Part shown: piece after piece, positions 54,237-63,307 of the stretch
How the letters are laid out: every line of letters starts with the position of its first letter
Position numbering within the stretch: position 1 is the stretch's first letter
NCBI GenBank assembly: GCA_030428255.1
Contig: JAUIBT010000011.1
Coordinates: forward strand, 1-64,000
Direction of reading: 5' to 3'
Origin: Alphaproteobacteria bacterium
GTDB taxonomy: Bacteria; Pseudomonadota; Alphaproteobacteria; UBA7985; JAUIBT01
DNA length: 64,000 nt
The notes under the pieces: model-generated
What the model was told of the DNA's origin: nothing
Database searches by the model: none
What the model saw: the letters and a program-made list of their open reading frames with translations, nothing else
Program-made: the position numbers and the translations under genes

Positions 54237-54619
54237 GGTTCGCCGATCCGACTTGTACCCACAAGCCTTCCTCGTACCTCTGGTCACTCGGCGCAGCGGC
54301 GTGCTGCTGCGCCTCTTTTCCAAAGTTGCGAGCCCCTGAATGCGCAAGGTCCGGCAGATGTCGGGCCTTGTGTTCCTTCAGGGTCGCCTTTCGCCCGTCG
54401 GCCTGGTCTGGGCCGAAAGGGGCAAACTTGGCACACCGGTTCCTGATTGGCCGGTTCCTGGTACGCCGAATTTGGGCAGGCTGGTTCCAAACAGGGCGCA
54501 GCGCCGCTGCATCCCTGGTGCGAGGGCCATCACATCAAAGAGGCGGTCCTTCGAACGCGCAGAGCCGAGCTTGCGCACCTCGACGTCTCAACGCACTCCA
54601 AACAGCGAAGTAAGCAGTC
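54237..54619. other. Gap between the binding protein and permease genes
   Basis: 383 nt. It contains the attenuator-like hairpin at 54290-54319. Downstream to 54619 lies no plausible gene; one 106-codon frame overlaps the permease start but lacks a ribosome-binding site and any recognisable domain. Confidence 0.55.
54290..54319 (+). terminator. Attenuator/terminator after the binding-protein gene
   Basis: GGCGCAGC (54290-54297) pairs perfectly with GCTGCGCC (54306-54313) around an 8-nt loop, followed by TCTTTT. It would allow high binding-protein expression with reduced read-through into the permease and ATPase genes. Confidence 0.75.
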
Positions 54620-55630
54620 ATGGACGCAATCATTTTACAGTTTCTAAATGGTGTCGATAAGGGGGCGGCCTATGCGCTGATCGCTTTGGGTTTGACCCTG
54701 ATCTTCGGCACCCTGGGCGTGGTCAACTTTGCCCACGGAGCCCTGTTCATGTTGGGCGCCTTTTGCGCGGTGACCACAAATACGCTGCTGACCTTGTCGC
54801 AAAAGGTCAAAGATCCCAGCATCACCTTCTTCGAGGCCTACATCGACCAGCCCTATTTGGTGACCTGGTACGGCGATTTGGGCGCGACCATCATCGACTG
54901 GTCGGTGCCCATATCCTTGTTGCTGGCGATCCCGGTGATGTTCTTGCTCGGCACGGTGCTGGAGCGCGGGCTCATTCGCCACTTCTATAACCGGCCTCAC
55001 GCCGATCAGATTCTGGTGACCTTTGGCCTGGCGATTGTGTTGGGCGAGATTGCGCGCACCTTCTATGGTGCCAACCCCTTGCCGCAGCCGACGCCCGATT
55101 TCTTTACCGGTCAGGTCAACATCGGCGCGATCTTCGGCAGCGATCTGGCCTATCCCGCGTGGCGACTGTTGTATTTCCTTGTGGGTGTGGTGATCATGTT
55201 CGGCGTTTTCGCCCTGCTGCAATTCACCCGCTTTGGCATGGTGGTGCGCGCTGGCATGCAGGACCGCCAAATGGTCCAACTGTTGGGCATCAACATTCAG
55301 GCGCGCTTTACGTTGGTCTTCGGCATGGCCGCCGCCATTGCTGGTGTCGCAGGCGCACTCTATACGCCAACTCTGCCCCCTAACTATGAAATGGGTATGG
55401 AGTTCTTGGTCATTTCCTTCGTGGTCGTGGTGGTCGGCGGCATGGGCTCGCTGGGCGGTGCGGTACTGGCTGGCTTCATGCTGGGCATTCTTGAGGCCAT
55501 CGTCGCCTTACCTGTCATTTCTGATCTAATTCCCGGTATCAACCAGGTTATCATCTACGCCGTAGCGGTGGTCGTTCTGTTGACCCGCCCGCGTGGTCTG
55601 ATGGGCCGCAAAGGCGTGATGGAGGACTAA
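54620..55630 (+). CDS. livH: ABC transporter permease, LivH type
   Basis: 336 residues with about eight membrane helices and the LivH pattern: ALIALGLTLIFGTLGVVNFAHGALFMLGAF, FGLAIVLGEIARTFYG, and the coupling-helix region MVVRAGMQDRQMVQLLGINIQARF. It forms half the inner-membrane channel with LivM. The letters livH/M/G/F are by family; the real substrate is unknown. Confidence 0.9.
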   Translation: MDAIILQFLNGVDKGAAYALIALGLTLIFGTLGVVNFAHGALFMLGAFCAVTTNTLLTLSQKVKDPSITFFEAYIDQPYLVTWYGDLGATIIDWSVPISLLLAIPVMFLLGTVLERGLIRHFYNRPHADQILVTFGLAIVLGEIARTFYGANPLPQPTPDFFTGQVNIGAIFGSDLAYPAWRLLYFLVGVVIMFGVFALLQFTRFGMVVRAGMQDRQMVQLLGINIQARFTLVFGMAAAIAGVAGALYTPTLPPNYEMGMEFLVISFVVVVVGGMGSLGGAVLAGFMLGILEAIVALPVISDLIPGINQVIIYAVAVVVLLTRPRGLMGRKGVMED

Positions 55631-55633
55631 ACC

Positions 55634-56770
55634 ATGCGCAAAAGAGATTACTTTTTGCTGTTCATCTTCGCAGCAGTCATGCTCAGCATGCCGATTTGGG
55701 GGCCCTTCATTGACGCGGGCTATCCCGACATTATGCAGCGTTTTGCGGTCTTCGGCTTGATCGCGGTTGGCTTTAATTTGTTGTTCGGACTGACCGGCTA
55801 CTTGTCCTTCGGGCACGCCGCATTCCTGGGCATTGGCTCTTATACGGCGGTGTGGTGCTTTAAGCTCTTCACCATGGACGTCATCCCGGCCATCATCGCT
55901 TCAACCATCATGGGCGGCCTTGTGGCGCTGATTTTGGGCTTCGTGGCGTTGCGTCGCTCGGGAATCTACTTCTCGATCCTGACGCTGGCTTTTGCCCAGA
56001 TGATGTATTCGCTGGCCTATTCAGTTTTGACGCCACTGACCAACGGTGAAACCGGCCTGCAGTTGGCTTTGGGAGATGCCCGGGTTTTGGATCGTGCTTT
56101 GGGAACCAACCCTGAAAGCGGCCTGCCCTCGACCTCCTTCCTGGGCTTTGGTGTGTCGAACCAGGGCATGACCGGCTATTGGATCTGTGCCATCGTTGCC
56201 ATCATTGGCTTCTATATCGCCCTGCGCATTACGCGCTCGTCATTCGGTATCATGCTGCGCGGCATCAAATCCAACCAGACGCGCATGTCGTACACCGGCC
56301 TGGCGGCGCGCCCCTACCTGATTACCGTGTTTGTCATCTCTGGCATGTATGCGGGTTTGGCGGGCGGCCTGTTGGCCTCGGTCGATCCGCTGGCGGGCGC
56401 CGAGCGCATGTACTGGACCGCATCGGGCGAGATCGTTCTGATGACCATCCTGGGCGGCGTTGGCACCATGTTTGGCCCGATCTTGGGCGCAGGCATCATC
56501 AAGTGGCTGGAAGCAAAACTCTCTACCTTTAACGAGAGTGTCGTTGAGCAGGCTATGGCGTTCTTGCCGGACAGCATAGAGCACAGCTTTGCGGTGGTTG
56601 CCTCCAAGTTCGTCGGCGAAGGCTGGCACCTGTCTTTGGGCGTCATTTTCATGCTGATCGTCATCTTCCTGCCCGGCGGGGTCATGGAAGGTCTGCAGCG
56701 CCTGGTCGGACTGTTTGGCTTTGGCAAGACTAAGAAACAGGGTGCTGACACCAGCACCCCTGCAGAATAA
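55634..56770 (+). CDS. livM: ABC transporter permease, LivM type
   Basis: 378 residues, hydrophobic, with about ten helices. GFNLLFGLTGYLSFGHAAFLGIG is the LivM N-terminal signature, and GIMLRGIKSNQTRMSYTGLAARPYL is the ATPase coupling region. It starts 3 nt after livH. Confidence 0.9.
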   Translation: MRKRDYFLLFIFAAVMLSMPIWGPFIDAGYPDIMQRFAVFGLIAVGFNLLFGLTGYLSFGHAAFLGIGSYTAVWCFKLFTMDVIPAIIASTIMGGLVALILGFVALRRSGIYFSILTLAFAQMMYSLAYSVLTPLTNGETGLQLALGDARVLDRALGTNPESGLPSTSFLGFGVSNQGMTGYWICAIVAIIGFYIALRITRSSFGIMLRGIKSNQTRMSYTGLAARPYLITVFVISGMYAGLAGGLLASVDPLAGAERMYWTASGEIVLMTILGGVGTMFGPILGAGIIKWLEAKLSTFNESVVEQAMAFLPDSIEHSFAVVASKFVGEGWHLSLGVIFMLIVIFLPGGVMEGLQRLVGLFGFGKTKKQGADTSTPAE

Positions 56771-56782
56771 GGACGCGTGGCC

Positions 56783-57547
56783 ATGTCAGCTATTCTAACC
56801 GTAAGCGGCGTCAACAAATCCTTTGGCGGATTGAAGGCGTTGAACGACGTCAATCTTCAGGTCGAAGAGGGCACCATTCACGCCATTATCGGCCCCAACG
56901 GAGCCGGTAAATCAACCTTCTTGAACGCCTTGATCGGCCGCCTGATCCCGGATTCTGGCACTGCCAGCTTCCAAGGTCAGTCCCTGATCGGTCAAGCGCC
57001 TCAAGCCATCAACCAGATGGGGGTCAGCCGGGTGTTCCAAACGCCCGAAATCTTTGGCGAGCTTACGTTGCTGGAGAATGTGATGATCCCTGCTTTGGCG
57101 CACGCAGATGGGGCCTTTAAGGCCAACTGGTGGACCAGTTTGCGCGACCGCAAGGCCGTACGCGAAGTGGCCGAGCGCGAGTTGCACGACGTGGGCTTGA
57201 AGGAAAAGATGAACGTTGTGGCCGACAACCTCTCGCGCGGTGACAAGCGCCGTCTTGAGCTGGCCATGTGTTTGTCGCAGGACCCCAAGCTGTTGCTGCT
57301 GGACGAACCCACCGCGGGCATGTCGCGCGCTGACACCAACGAGATCATCGAGGTGTTGAAGACCATTCATGCCAAGGGCATGACCAAAGTCATCATTGAG
57401 CACGATATGCACGTGGTCTTTTCGCTGGCCTCGCGCATCTCTTGTATGGCCCAAGGCCACGTGATCGACGAAGGCAACCCAGAGGAAATCCGCAACTCGC
57501 CCAAAGTGCGCGAAGCCTACCTAGGAGACGAAGCCGATGAGCACTAA
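56783..57547 (+). CDS. livG: ABC transporter ATPase, LivG type
   Basis: 254 residues from ATG 56783 (AAGGA upstream). GPNGAGKSTF is Walker A, LLLLDEPTAGMS Walker B. The signature reads LSRGDKRRLELAM, with Arg-Gly-Asp instead of the usual Ser/Tyr-Gly-Glu/Gln. The final codons overlap livF by 11 nt, so translation is coupled. Confidence 0.92.
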   Translation: MSAILTVSGVNKSFGGLKALNDVNLQVEEGTIHAIIGPNGAGKSTFLNALIGRLIPDSGTASFQGQSLIGQAPQAINQMGVSRVFQTPEIFGELTLLENVMIPALAHADGAFKANWWTSLRDRKAVREVAERELHDVGLKEKMNVVADNLSRGDKRRLELAMCLSQDPKLLLLDEPTAGMSRADTNEIIEVLKTIHAKGMTKVIIEHDMHVVFSLASRISCMAQGHVIDEGNPEEIRNSPKVREAYLGDEADEH

Positions 57548-58247
57548 GTATCTCGAGCTGAAGAACATCAAGTCCTACTACGGCGAGTCCTACATTGTGC
57601 AGGACGTGAGCTTTGGCATGGAAAAGGGTCAAATCCTGGCGCTGCTGGGCCGCAATGGCGCGGGCAAATCCTCGACTCTGCGCTCGATCGCCCGGGCCGC
57701 CGACCCCGAGGTGCGCTCAGGCGAAATCTGGCTAGACGGAGAACGTTTGGACCACGAGCCCGCGCACGTTGCCTCGCGCAGGGGCATCCAGCTTGTGGTC
57801 GAAGATCGTCGCATCATTCAAGGGCTGACGGTCGAGGAGAACCTGCAACTGGCTCAAGTCGCCGAACCCCTGGGCTGGCCGCTGGAGCAGATCTATGACC
57901 ACTTTCCGCGCCTAAAAGAACGCCGCAATCAGGAGGGCACCACCCTGTCCGGTGGCGAGCAGCAGATGCTGGCCTTGGGGCGGGCTTTGGCTCGTGACGT
58001 GAAGGTCTTGTTGTTGGACGAGCCCTATGAGGGTCTGGCGCCGACCATCCGCCACGAGATCGAGAGCATCATGTTCCAGATTAAGGAGCAGGGCTTTACG
58101 ACTATTATCGTTGAGCAAGACGCCAAAGCGGCGCTGCGTTTGGCCGATCGTGCAGTGATCTTGGACACCGGCGTTGTGGCCTTCGACGGCGAGGCCTCTG
58201 AGCTGTCGAGCAACAAGGAACTGCTGGAAAAATACCTGGCGATCTAA
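57537..58247 (+). CDS. livF: ABC transporter ATPase, LivF type
   Basis: 236 residues. GRNGAGKSST is Walker A, LSGGEQQMLALGRAL the signature and LLLDEPYEGLAP Walker B; IIVEQDAKAALRLADR is the switch region. It is the last gene of the importer. I see no strong terminator in the 151 nt before ydcF. Confidence 0.94.
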   Translation: MSTKYLELKNIKSYYGESYIVQDVSFGMEKGQILALLGRNGAGKSSTLRSIARAADPEVRSGEIWLDGERLDHEPAHVASRRGIQLVVEDRRIIQGLTVEENLQLAQVAEPLGWPLEQIYDHFPRLKERRNQEGTTLSGGEQQMLALGRALARDVKVLLLDEPYEGLAPTIRHEIESIMFQIKEQGFTTIIVEQDAKAALRLADRAVILDTGVVAFDGEASELSSNKELLEKYLAI

Positions 58248-58398
58248 GCCGCGTCTTAAAATCCGGAGCTGAACAGCGGTTTGCCTTTGCCGTGTCGGTC
58301 AGCCCGAGCCAGCGCACGCAAAGCCTGTAGATTTGCGCGCCGCTTTCACTTCAGCGTCATAATGCTCCCCTATAGGCAAAGGCTCAATCGGGGGACTT

Positions 58399-59250
58399 AT
58401 GACGCTGTTTTTGTTTGTGGCGAAATTGGCTTGGCTGGCGTTGCGGCCATCGAATCTGCTGTGGATCGTTGCGCTGCTGGCGCTTGTTCTGATCTGGCGC
58501 CGTCGCCGGGTCCAAGTGGCTGCGGTTCAGAACGCTGAAGCCCAGAGCCTGGCCGGCGGTCTTGGTCGCAGCCTCATGACCGCCGCGCTGACCGCCTATT
58601 TGGTGTTGGCCTCGCCGCTTGGCCACATGCCGCTTTGGGCGCTGGAGCAACGCTTTGAACCTTGCCGCTTTGACCAACTTGACGCCGATGTGGTGGCGGT
58701 GTTGGGCGGGGCGGTGAAAACCAACCTCTCCAATCAGGTCGGTCAAATCACAGTGGGGGACGCCAGCGAGCGGCTGTTGGCCTTGGCGGCTTTGGCGCGA
58801 GCGCCGAACGCACCGCTGATCGTGGCCAGCGGCGGCACCTTGGCCCTGCGGGGTACGCGCAACGAGAGTCAATGGATTTCCCATTGGCTTACACAGATAG
58901 GCGTGCCCGGGGGCCGGGTGTCGTTTGAGGCGGCCTCGCTCAACACCTTCCAAAACGCCCTAGAGATCGAGGCGGTGTTGCCCGACACGGCGCGGCGTCT
59001 GGCAGTAGTCACCTCGGCCTTTCATATGCCGCGTGCGGTGGGTGTGTTTCGCGCAGCGGGCTTTGAGGTCCAGGCCTGTCCGGTCGATTTTCGGGTCAAT
59101 TTGCTGCAAGTCTGGGGCTATCCAGATGCCGCTGGCGCTTTGGTGAACCTTGATATCGCGCTGCACGAGGCTTTGGGCTTGGTCGCTTACTACGCCACCG
59201 GCCGCAGCACCGCTTGGTTTCCAGGGCCTCAAGGTCCACGTGAAGGATAG
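58399..59250 (+). CDS. ydcF: YdcF-family protein (DUF218)
   Basis: 283 residues with two N-terminal membrane helices (about 5-33 and 52-72). The DUF218 domain has DVVAVLGGAVK, ERLLALAALARAPNAPLIVASGG, ESQWISHWL and VVTSAFHMPRAVGVFRAAGFEV. Relatives such as ElyC and SanA are linked to envelope biogenesis. It acts at the inner membrane; the enzyme reaction is unknown. The 224 nt that follow up to NDUFA12 contain only a short GCATC-GATGC hairpin near 59397. Confidence 0.88.
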   Translation: MTLFLFVAKLAWLALRPSNLLWIVALLALVLIWRRRRVQVAAVQNAEAQSLAGGLGRSLMTAALTAYLVLASPLGHMPLWALEQRFEPCRFDQLDADVVAVLGGAVKTNLSNQVGQITVGDASERLLALAALARAPNAPLIVASGGTLALRGTRNESQWISHWLTQIGVPGGRVSFEAASLNTFQNALEIEAVLPDTARRLAVVTSAFHMPRAVGVFRAAGFEVQACPVDFRVNLLQVWGYPDAAGALVNLDIALHEALGLVAYYATGRSTAWFPGPQGPREG

Positions 59251-59474
59251 ACTGGCGGATTGCATGGCGAGGGTTTCGCGTCAGGGTGTGCCAGCGAGCG
59301 GCTTCGTCGCGCTCACAGGGGGCATTTGGCCCCTAGACCTGGCAGCCATCTGGTGCCATAAGCAGAGCCAAAGTAAGCGGGTCTTGGCCTGCCGCGCATC
59401 AGCGATGCTTTGCTGTTGCTCTCAGGCTGGCGCAATCCCGTTTTTCACGCAATGGCATGCAGAGACGAAACTCT

Positions 59475-59858
59475 ATGGCTGATATCGGCACTTTGATCTC
59501 AACTTGGCTCACCGGTCGCTTGGTCGGGCGCGATGACTTCGGCAATGCGTATTATCAAGCGCGCGGCACGGTGAAGCCTGCGGGCTCCGGCTCCTTGGTT
59601 CGTGCCCGGCGTTGGGTGATCTTTAAAGGTCGCCCTGAGGCGTCCAAGGTTCCGGCTGAATGGCATGCGTGGTTGCACCACACCGTGCAGACACCGCCGA
59701 CAGAGGCTGTGCCGCACCGCTGGCCCTGGCAGCGCCAGCATATCCCCAACTTGACCGGCACCGAGCTTGCCTATCGCCCGCCGGGCCACCCTTCGATGGG
59801 TTCGCAGCGCGCCGCCAGCGGCTCGGACTACGAGGCCTGGTCTCCCGATCAATCCTAA
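59475..59858 (+). CDS. NDUFA12-family complex I accessory protein
   Basis: 127 residues from ATG 59475. LVGRDDFGNAYYQAR and RRWVIFKGRPEASKVPAEWHAWLHHT, plus the Pro-rich C-terminus, are the NDUFA12 family. In mitochondria it is the B17.2 subunit of NADH:ubiquinone oxidoreductase; in alphaproteobacteria it accompanies the 14-subunit enzyme. The nuo operon itself is not here; neighbouring mlaD and DUF2155 genes are the usual partners. Confidence 0.9.
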   Translation: MADIGTLISTWLTGRLVGRDDFGNAYYQARGTVKPAGSGSLVRARRWVIFKGRPEASKVPAEWHAWLHHTVQTPPTEAVPHRWPWQRQHIPNLTGTELAYRPPGHPSMGSQRAASGSDYEAWSPDQS

Positions 59859-59936
59859 ACGATACCATTTGGCCGCTGAGGGCTGGCTGTCTCCGCCCTC
59901 GCGGGTTCATCGCGCCTAGCTAAGAAAGCAGCCCCC

Positions 59937-60518
59937 ATGCGTCACTCGCCCTTTGAAACTGCGGTTGGTTTTTTGGTCCTGATTGCGGCCATTGCCTTTG
60001 GCGCTTATGCCGTCAACAATCAGGGCCTGTGGCAAGGCCAGCAGGACTCCTATGTCCTAGAGGCGCGCTTTGACACCATCGGTGGCGTCAGCAAGGGCAC
60101 CGAGGTCAAGATTTCTGGCGTCAAAGTCGGCAAGGTATCTGGTTTTGCGCTGGACCCGCTGACCTTCGAGGCCTCGCTGAAGATCGAATTGCCCGCCCAT
60201 ATACAGTTGCCCACGGATTCGGCGATCCGCATTGCCTCTGACGGGTTGTTGGGTGGCAGCCATATCTTGATCGAGCCCGGCTATAACGTCGAAATGATGG
60301 GCGCAGGCGATGCGTTTGAACTGACCTATGGCGCGACCAACATCATGGATTTGATTTCGGGCGCGGTGTTTGGTGGTCTAGGCGGCAGCGCTCCGGCGGC
60401 GAGCGGCGCGGACGACGGCTTTGGATCAGAGCTGGATGATGGCGCAAGCGATGGCGCGACCGACGGCCTAGAGCGCGACCCTACGCTGGCTGATGAGGGT
60501 CAGGACGGCTCGCTTTGA
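59937..60518 (+). CDS. mlaD: MlaD-type outer-membrane lipid asymmetry protein (MCE domain)
   Basis: 193 residues. One N-terminal membrane helix (about 9-27) anchors an MCE domain (VLEARFDTIGGVSKGTEVKISGVKVGKVSGFALD, GLLGGSHILIEPG). The last 50 residues are acidic and low in complexity. It binds phospholipid in the periplasmic Mla transport chain. The 81-aa gene starts at its last codon. Confidence 0.92.
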   Translation: MRHSPFETAVGFLVLIAAIAFGAYAVNNQGLWQGQQDSYVLEARFDTIGGVSKGTEVKISGVKVGKVSGFALDPLTFEASLKIELPAHIQLPTDSAIRIASDGLLGGSHILIEPGYNVEMMGAGDAFELTYGATNIMDLISGAVFGGLGGSAPAASGADDGFGSELDDGASDGATDGLERDPTLADEGQDGSL

Positions 60519-60760
60519 GCGGCGGCGATCCACAGTTAGACGCGCGCTTGGCGGCGATGTTGCCGACCTGGCAGGATTCATCTGGAAAGGTGCTGTCCTG
60601 CCACGAAAAGATCAAAGTGCTGAACCAAAACTTAGCGGAGTTGCTAGAGTTGGCGCAAGATGCGCTGGAAGACGCTGTGCTGATGGGCGCAGATGAGGCG
60701 CAGGTGCGCGCTTGCTTGCATGCTATGGTTGATGCGCTGGAAAACCCTTATGATTCCTAA
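60515..60760 (+). CDS. Conserved small alphaproteobacterial protein
   Basis: 81 residues, acidic, with CHEKIKVLNQNLAEL and LMGADEAQVRACLHAMVDALENPY, a pattern I have seen in uncharacterised small proteins of this gene order. The TTG at 60515 overlaps the mlaD stop, and its own end overlaps the DUF2155 start by 11 nt, so it is part of the coupled series. An ATG at residue 15 (60557) is the alternative start. No function known. Confidence 0.65.
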   Translation: MSGGDPQLDARLAAMLPTWQDSSGKVLSCHEKIKVLNQNLAELLELAQDALEDAVLMGADEAQVRACLHAMVDALENPYDS

Positions 60761-61787
60761 GTTTGCCACACCAGGAACGATGGGCCGGGCGGTCTTGTCC
60801 CGCGTGATGGGGCTAACGCTTGGCGTGCTCGCGGCAACGGCCCTGCCTGCCTGGTCGCAGACCTTTGATCCATTTTTGGGGCAGTGGATTGATGCTTTCG
60901 GCAATATTGTCCCAGACCCGAACTCGGCCCCACCAGCGCAGCCGAGCCAACCCAGCTTGCCGCGCCTTCAGCCTGCGCCCAGCTTGCAGCTAACCTCTCC
61001 TCAGGCCGCCAATCCGCAGCCTTTCAGCCAGCCGCCAAAGCCACACCTGAAGGGGACACTGGCCTTTCCCGCAGAGTCAACAGACGCGACATCGAACTCG
61101 GTCGCAATCGAAACCAGCTTCGGCGATGAGCTGGATAGCCAGGGCCGTCAGCCTGATGCGCCAGAGGACGCAAGCCTCGCCGCTGCTCCAAGCGAGGCCA
61201 CCGCCGCCGTGCTGGATATCGAGGAGCCCGAGCCAACCGGCCTGCTTTTCACCGAGCCGCTGGGGCTATTGGAACTCGGCGAGGGGGCCTTGGTGTTGGA
61301 CCCGGCCTTGATGGAAGACGAACCGAGCTTGGAAGCCTTGCTGAGCGGCGCGGACCGCGAGCAACGCCTCAAGCAATTGGGGCTGGGTGATAAAATTGCC
61401 CTGCTGTCCACCAGCGAAGAGGCCGAGCGCAAGCGCAACCAGGTGCTGTTCCAGCGCGCCTTGCAAGAGCGCGATCCGCCGCTGCCGCGCCGCTTTGCCC
61501 GTCTGCGCGCCATGGAGAAGATCACCGCGCGCATGACCACAATCGATGTCCCCGTGGGGCAAACCGTGGAGTTTGGAACGGTGCAGATCACGCCGCGCGT
61601 TTGCTATGAGAATCCGCCAACCGAGCCGCCCGAGAGCGCCAGTTTCCTGGAGATTTCTGACCATCCCGTGTCACGCGACGCCTACCAGGTCTTCAATGGC
61701 TGGATGTTTGCTTCCTCGCCCGCGCTATCGGCCATGGACCACCCTATCTATGACGTCTGGGTCTTGCGTTGCTTGGATATTGAGTAG
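60750..61787 (+). CDS. DUF2155 family exported protein
   Basis: 345 residues from ATG 60750 (a further in-frame ATG at 60780 is possible). A signal peptide ends near AWSQ; residues about 60-160 are Pro/Gln/Ala/Ser-rich. The C-terminal 115 residues hold the DUF2155 domain: KITARMTTIDVPVGQTVEFGTV, RVCYENPPTEPPESASFLEI, VFNGWMFASSPALSAMDHPIYDVWVLRC. The role is unknown, but gene order with NDUFA12 and mlaD is conserved in the class. Confidence 0.88.
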   Translation: MIPKFATPGTMGRAVLSRVMGLTLGVLAATALPAWSQTFDPFLGQWIDAFGNIVPDPNSAPPAQPSQPSLPRLQPAPSLQLTSPQAANPQPFSQPPKPHLKGTLAFPAESTDATSNSVAIETSFGDELDSQGRQPDAPEDASLAAAPSEATAAVLDIEEPEPTGLLFTEPLGLLELGEGALVLDPALMEDEPSLEALLSGADREQRLKQLGLGDKIALLSTSEEAERKRNQVLFQRALQERDPPLPRRFARLRAMEKITARMTTIDVPVGQTVEFGTVQITPRVCYENPPTEPPESASFLEISDHPVSRDAYQVFNGWMFASSPALSAMDHPIYDVWVLRCLDIE

Positions 61788-61810
61788 TACCAGCTTCCAA
61801 TCGGACATGA

Positions 61811-61847
61811 AAAAGGGCAGAGGCCGCGTTGCAGCCTTTGCCCTTTT
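61811..61847. terminator. Bidirectional terminator between DUF2155 and the aminotransferase
   Basis: AAAAGGGCAGAGGC (61811-61824) pairs with GCCTTTGCCCTTTT (61834-61847) with one mismatch and a 9-nt loop, giving U-rich ends on both strands for the two convergent genes. Confidence 0.85.
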
Positions 61848-61877
61848 GTTTGCCGTTTCGCATGTCTGAGGCCTGGG

Positions 61878-63230
61878 TTAGGCCGCAGCCAGGCCCGCGT
61901 CGGTGGCGGCCAGCATGGCTTGAACATGGGCGCTGGTGATGATCAGCGGCGGGCTGAAGATCATGTTCGGGCCCGAAATGCGCACCATGACGCCCGCTTC
62001 GTAGATGGTCTCAAAGACCCGCGCGATGCGGGACTTGTCGATCGGCTTTTTGGTGGCGCGGTCCTCGACCAGCTCGATTGCACACATCAGGCCCTTGCCG
62101 CGCACATCGCCAACAACTTCGTGCTTGTCAGCCAGCGCTTGTAGGCCGGTCAGCAGCTCGTCGCCACGGGCAATCGAGGTGTTGGCCACGTCGTTTTTGA
62201 CGATCTCTGGCAAGCAGGCTAGCGCCGCTGCCGCGCCCACCGGGTGCGCCGAATAGGTATAGCCGTGGCCAATGGCGCCGAAGCTGCTGCGGTCGCTCTC
62301 GAACACCTCGGCCACCTTTTCGTGGATCATAACCGCACCGAAAGGGTAATACCCGTTGGTGATGGCCTTGGCGGTACACATCATGTCTGGCTGCACGCCC
62401 CACAGGCGCGATCCGCTCCATGCCCCGGTGCGGCCAAAGGCGGTGATGACCTCGTCAGCGATCAACAAGATGCCGTGGCGGTCGCAGATCTCGCGAACTT
62501 TGGGCATCAGGCTTTCATGTGGCGGGATGACACCGCCTGCGCCCAAGACCGGCTCCATGATGAAAGCGGCCACGGTGTCGGCGCCTTGGAAATTGATCTC
62601 GTCCTCCAGATTGGCGGCCACCATGTCGGCTAGCCGTGCTGGGTCGGTCTCGCCAAAGGGATTGCGGTAGGGGTAGGGCGCGGCGATCTGAAAGCAGCCG
62701 GGCAACAGCGGCTCGTAATTGCGACGGAAGTTGGCATTGCCATTGACAGACGCGCCGCCGAAGTGGGTGCCGTGATAGCCCTTCTTCAGCGAAATGAACT
62801 TGGTGCGATCGCGCTCGCCGCGAATCTTGTGATACTGGCGCGCCAAGCGCAGGGCCGATTCGACGCTGTCGGAGCCGCCCGAGGTGAAGAAGGCTCGGGT
62901 CAAGCCATCGGGCGCAAACCACTCCTTGAGCGCGTGGCTCAGCTCGATGGCGGGCGCGGTCGCGGTGCCGCGAAAGGCAGAGTAGTAGGGCAGCTCGGCC
63001 AGTTGGTCGGCGATGGCCTTTTTGACCGGCTCGCAGGAGTAACCCAGGTTGACGTTCCACAGACCGCCGACCGCATCAATGGTCTTGTGGCCATCCACGT
63101 CGGTCAGCGTGACATCCTCGGCACTGCAAATGATTTTGGGCGGCTGGGCTTGCATCTCGGCCGGATGCGCCATGGGGTGCCACTGATACTTGGCATTGTT
63201 TTCTTTTAAGAAATTGCTGTCAAACGGCAT
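61878..63230 (-). CDS. Class III aminotransferase (omega-amino acid:pyruvate type)
   Basis: 450 residues of fold-type I PLP enzyme. AEDVTLTDVDGHKTIDAVGGLWNVNLGY, TSGGSDSVESALRLARQY, LIADEVITAFGRTG and TAKAITNGYYPFGAV with the PLP Lys are class III motifs. It resembles beta-alanine, taurine or putrescine transaminases that use pyruvate; substrate not decidable. An IclR-type regulator gene lies just upstream on the same strand. Confidence 0.92.
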   Translation of the reverse strand: MPFDSNFLKENNAKYQWHPMAHPAEMQAQPPKIICSAEDVTLTDVDGHKTIDAVGGLWNVNLGYSCEPVKKAIADQLAELPYYSAFRGTATAPAIELSHALKEWFAPDGLTRAFFTSGGSDSVESALRLARQYHKIRGERDRTKFISLKKGYHGTHFGGASVNGNANFRRNYEPLLPGCFQIAAPYPYRNPFGETDPARLADMVAANLEDEINFQGADTVAAFIMEPVLGAGGVIPPHESLMPKVREICDRHGILLIADEVITAFGRTGAWSGSRLWGVQPDMMCTAKAITNGYYPFGAVMIHEKVAEVFESDRSSFGAIGHGYTYSAHPVGAAAALACLPEIVKNDVANTSIARGDELLTGLQALADKHEVVGDVRGKGLMCAIELVEDRATKKPIDKSRIARVFETIYEAGVMVRISGPNMIFSPPLIITSAHVQAMLAATDAGLAAA

Positions 63231-63307
63231 GGATAGAGACCTTGTTCAAAGGGAAGGGCACGCAGATAGGCCCTGGTGGAAAGTTGGAAAACGGGTGACG
63301 GCGGCGG

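Noticed and set aside
54340-54660. 106-codon frame before livH
   Set aside because: No ribosome-binding site or domain, and it overlaps the permease start; the region is better read as a leader.
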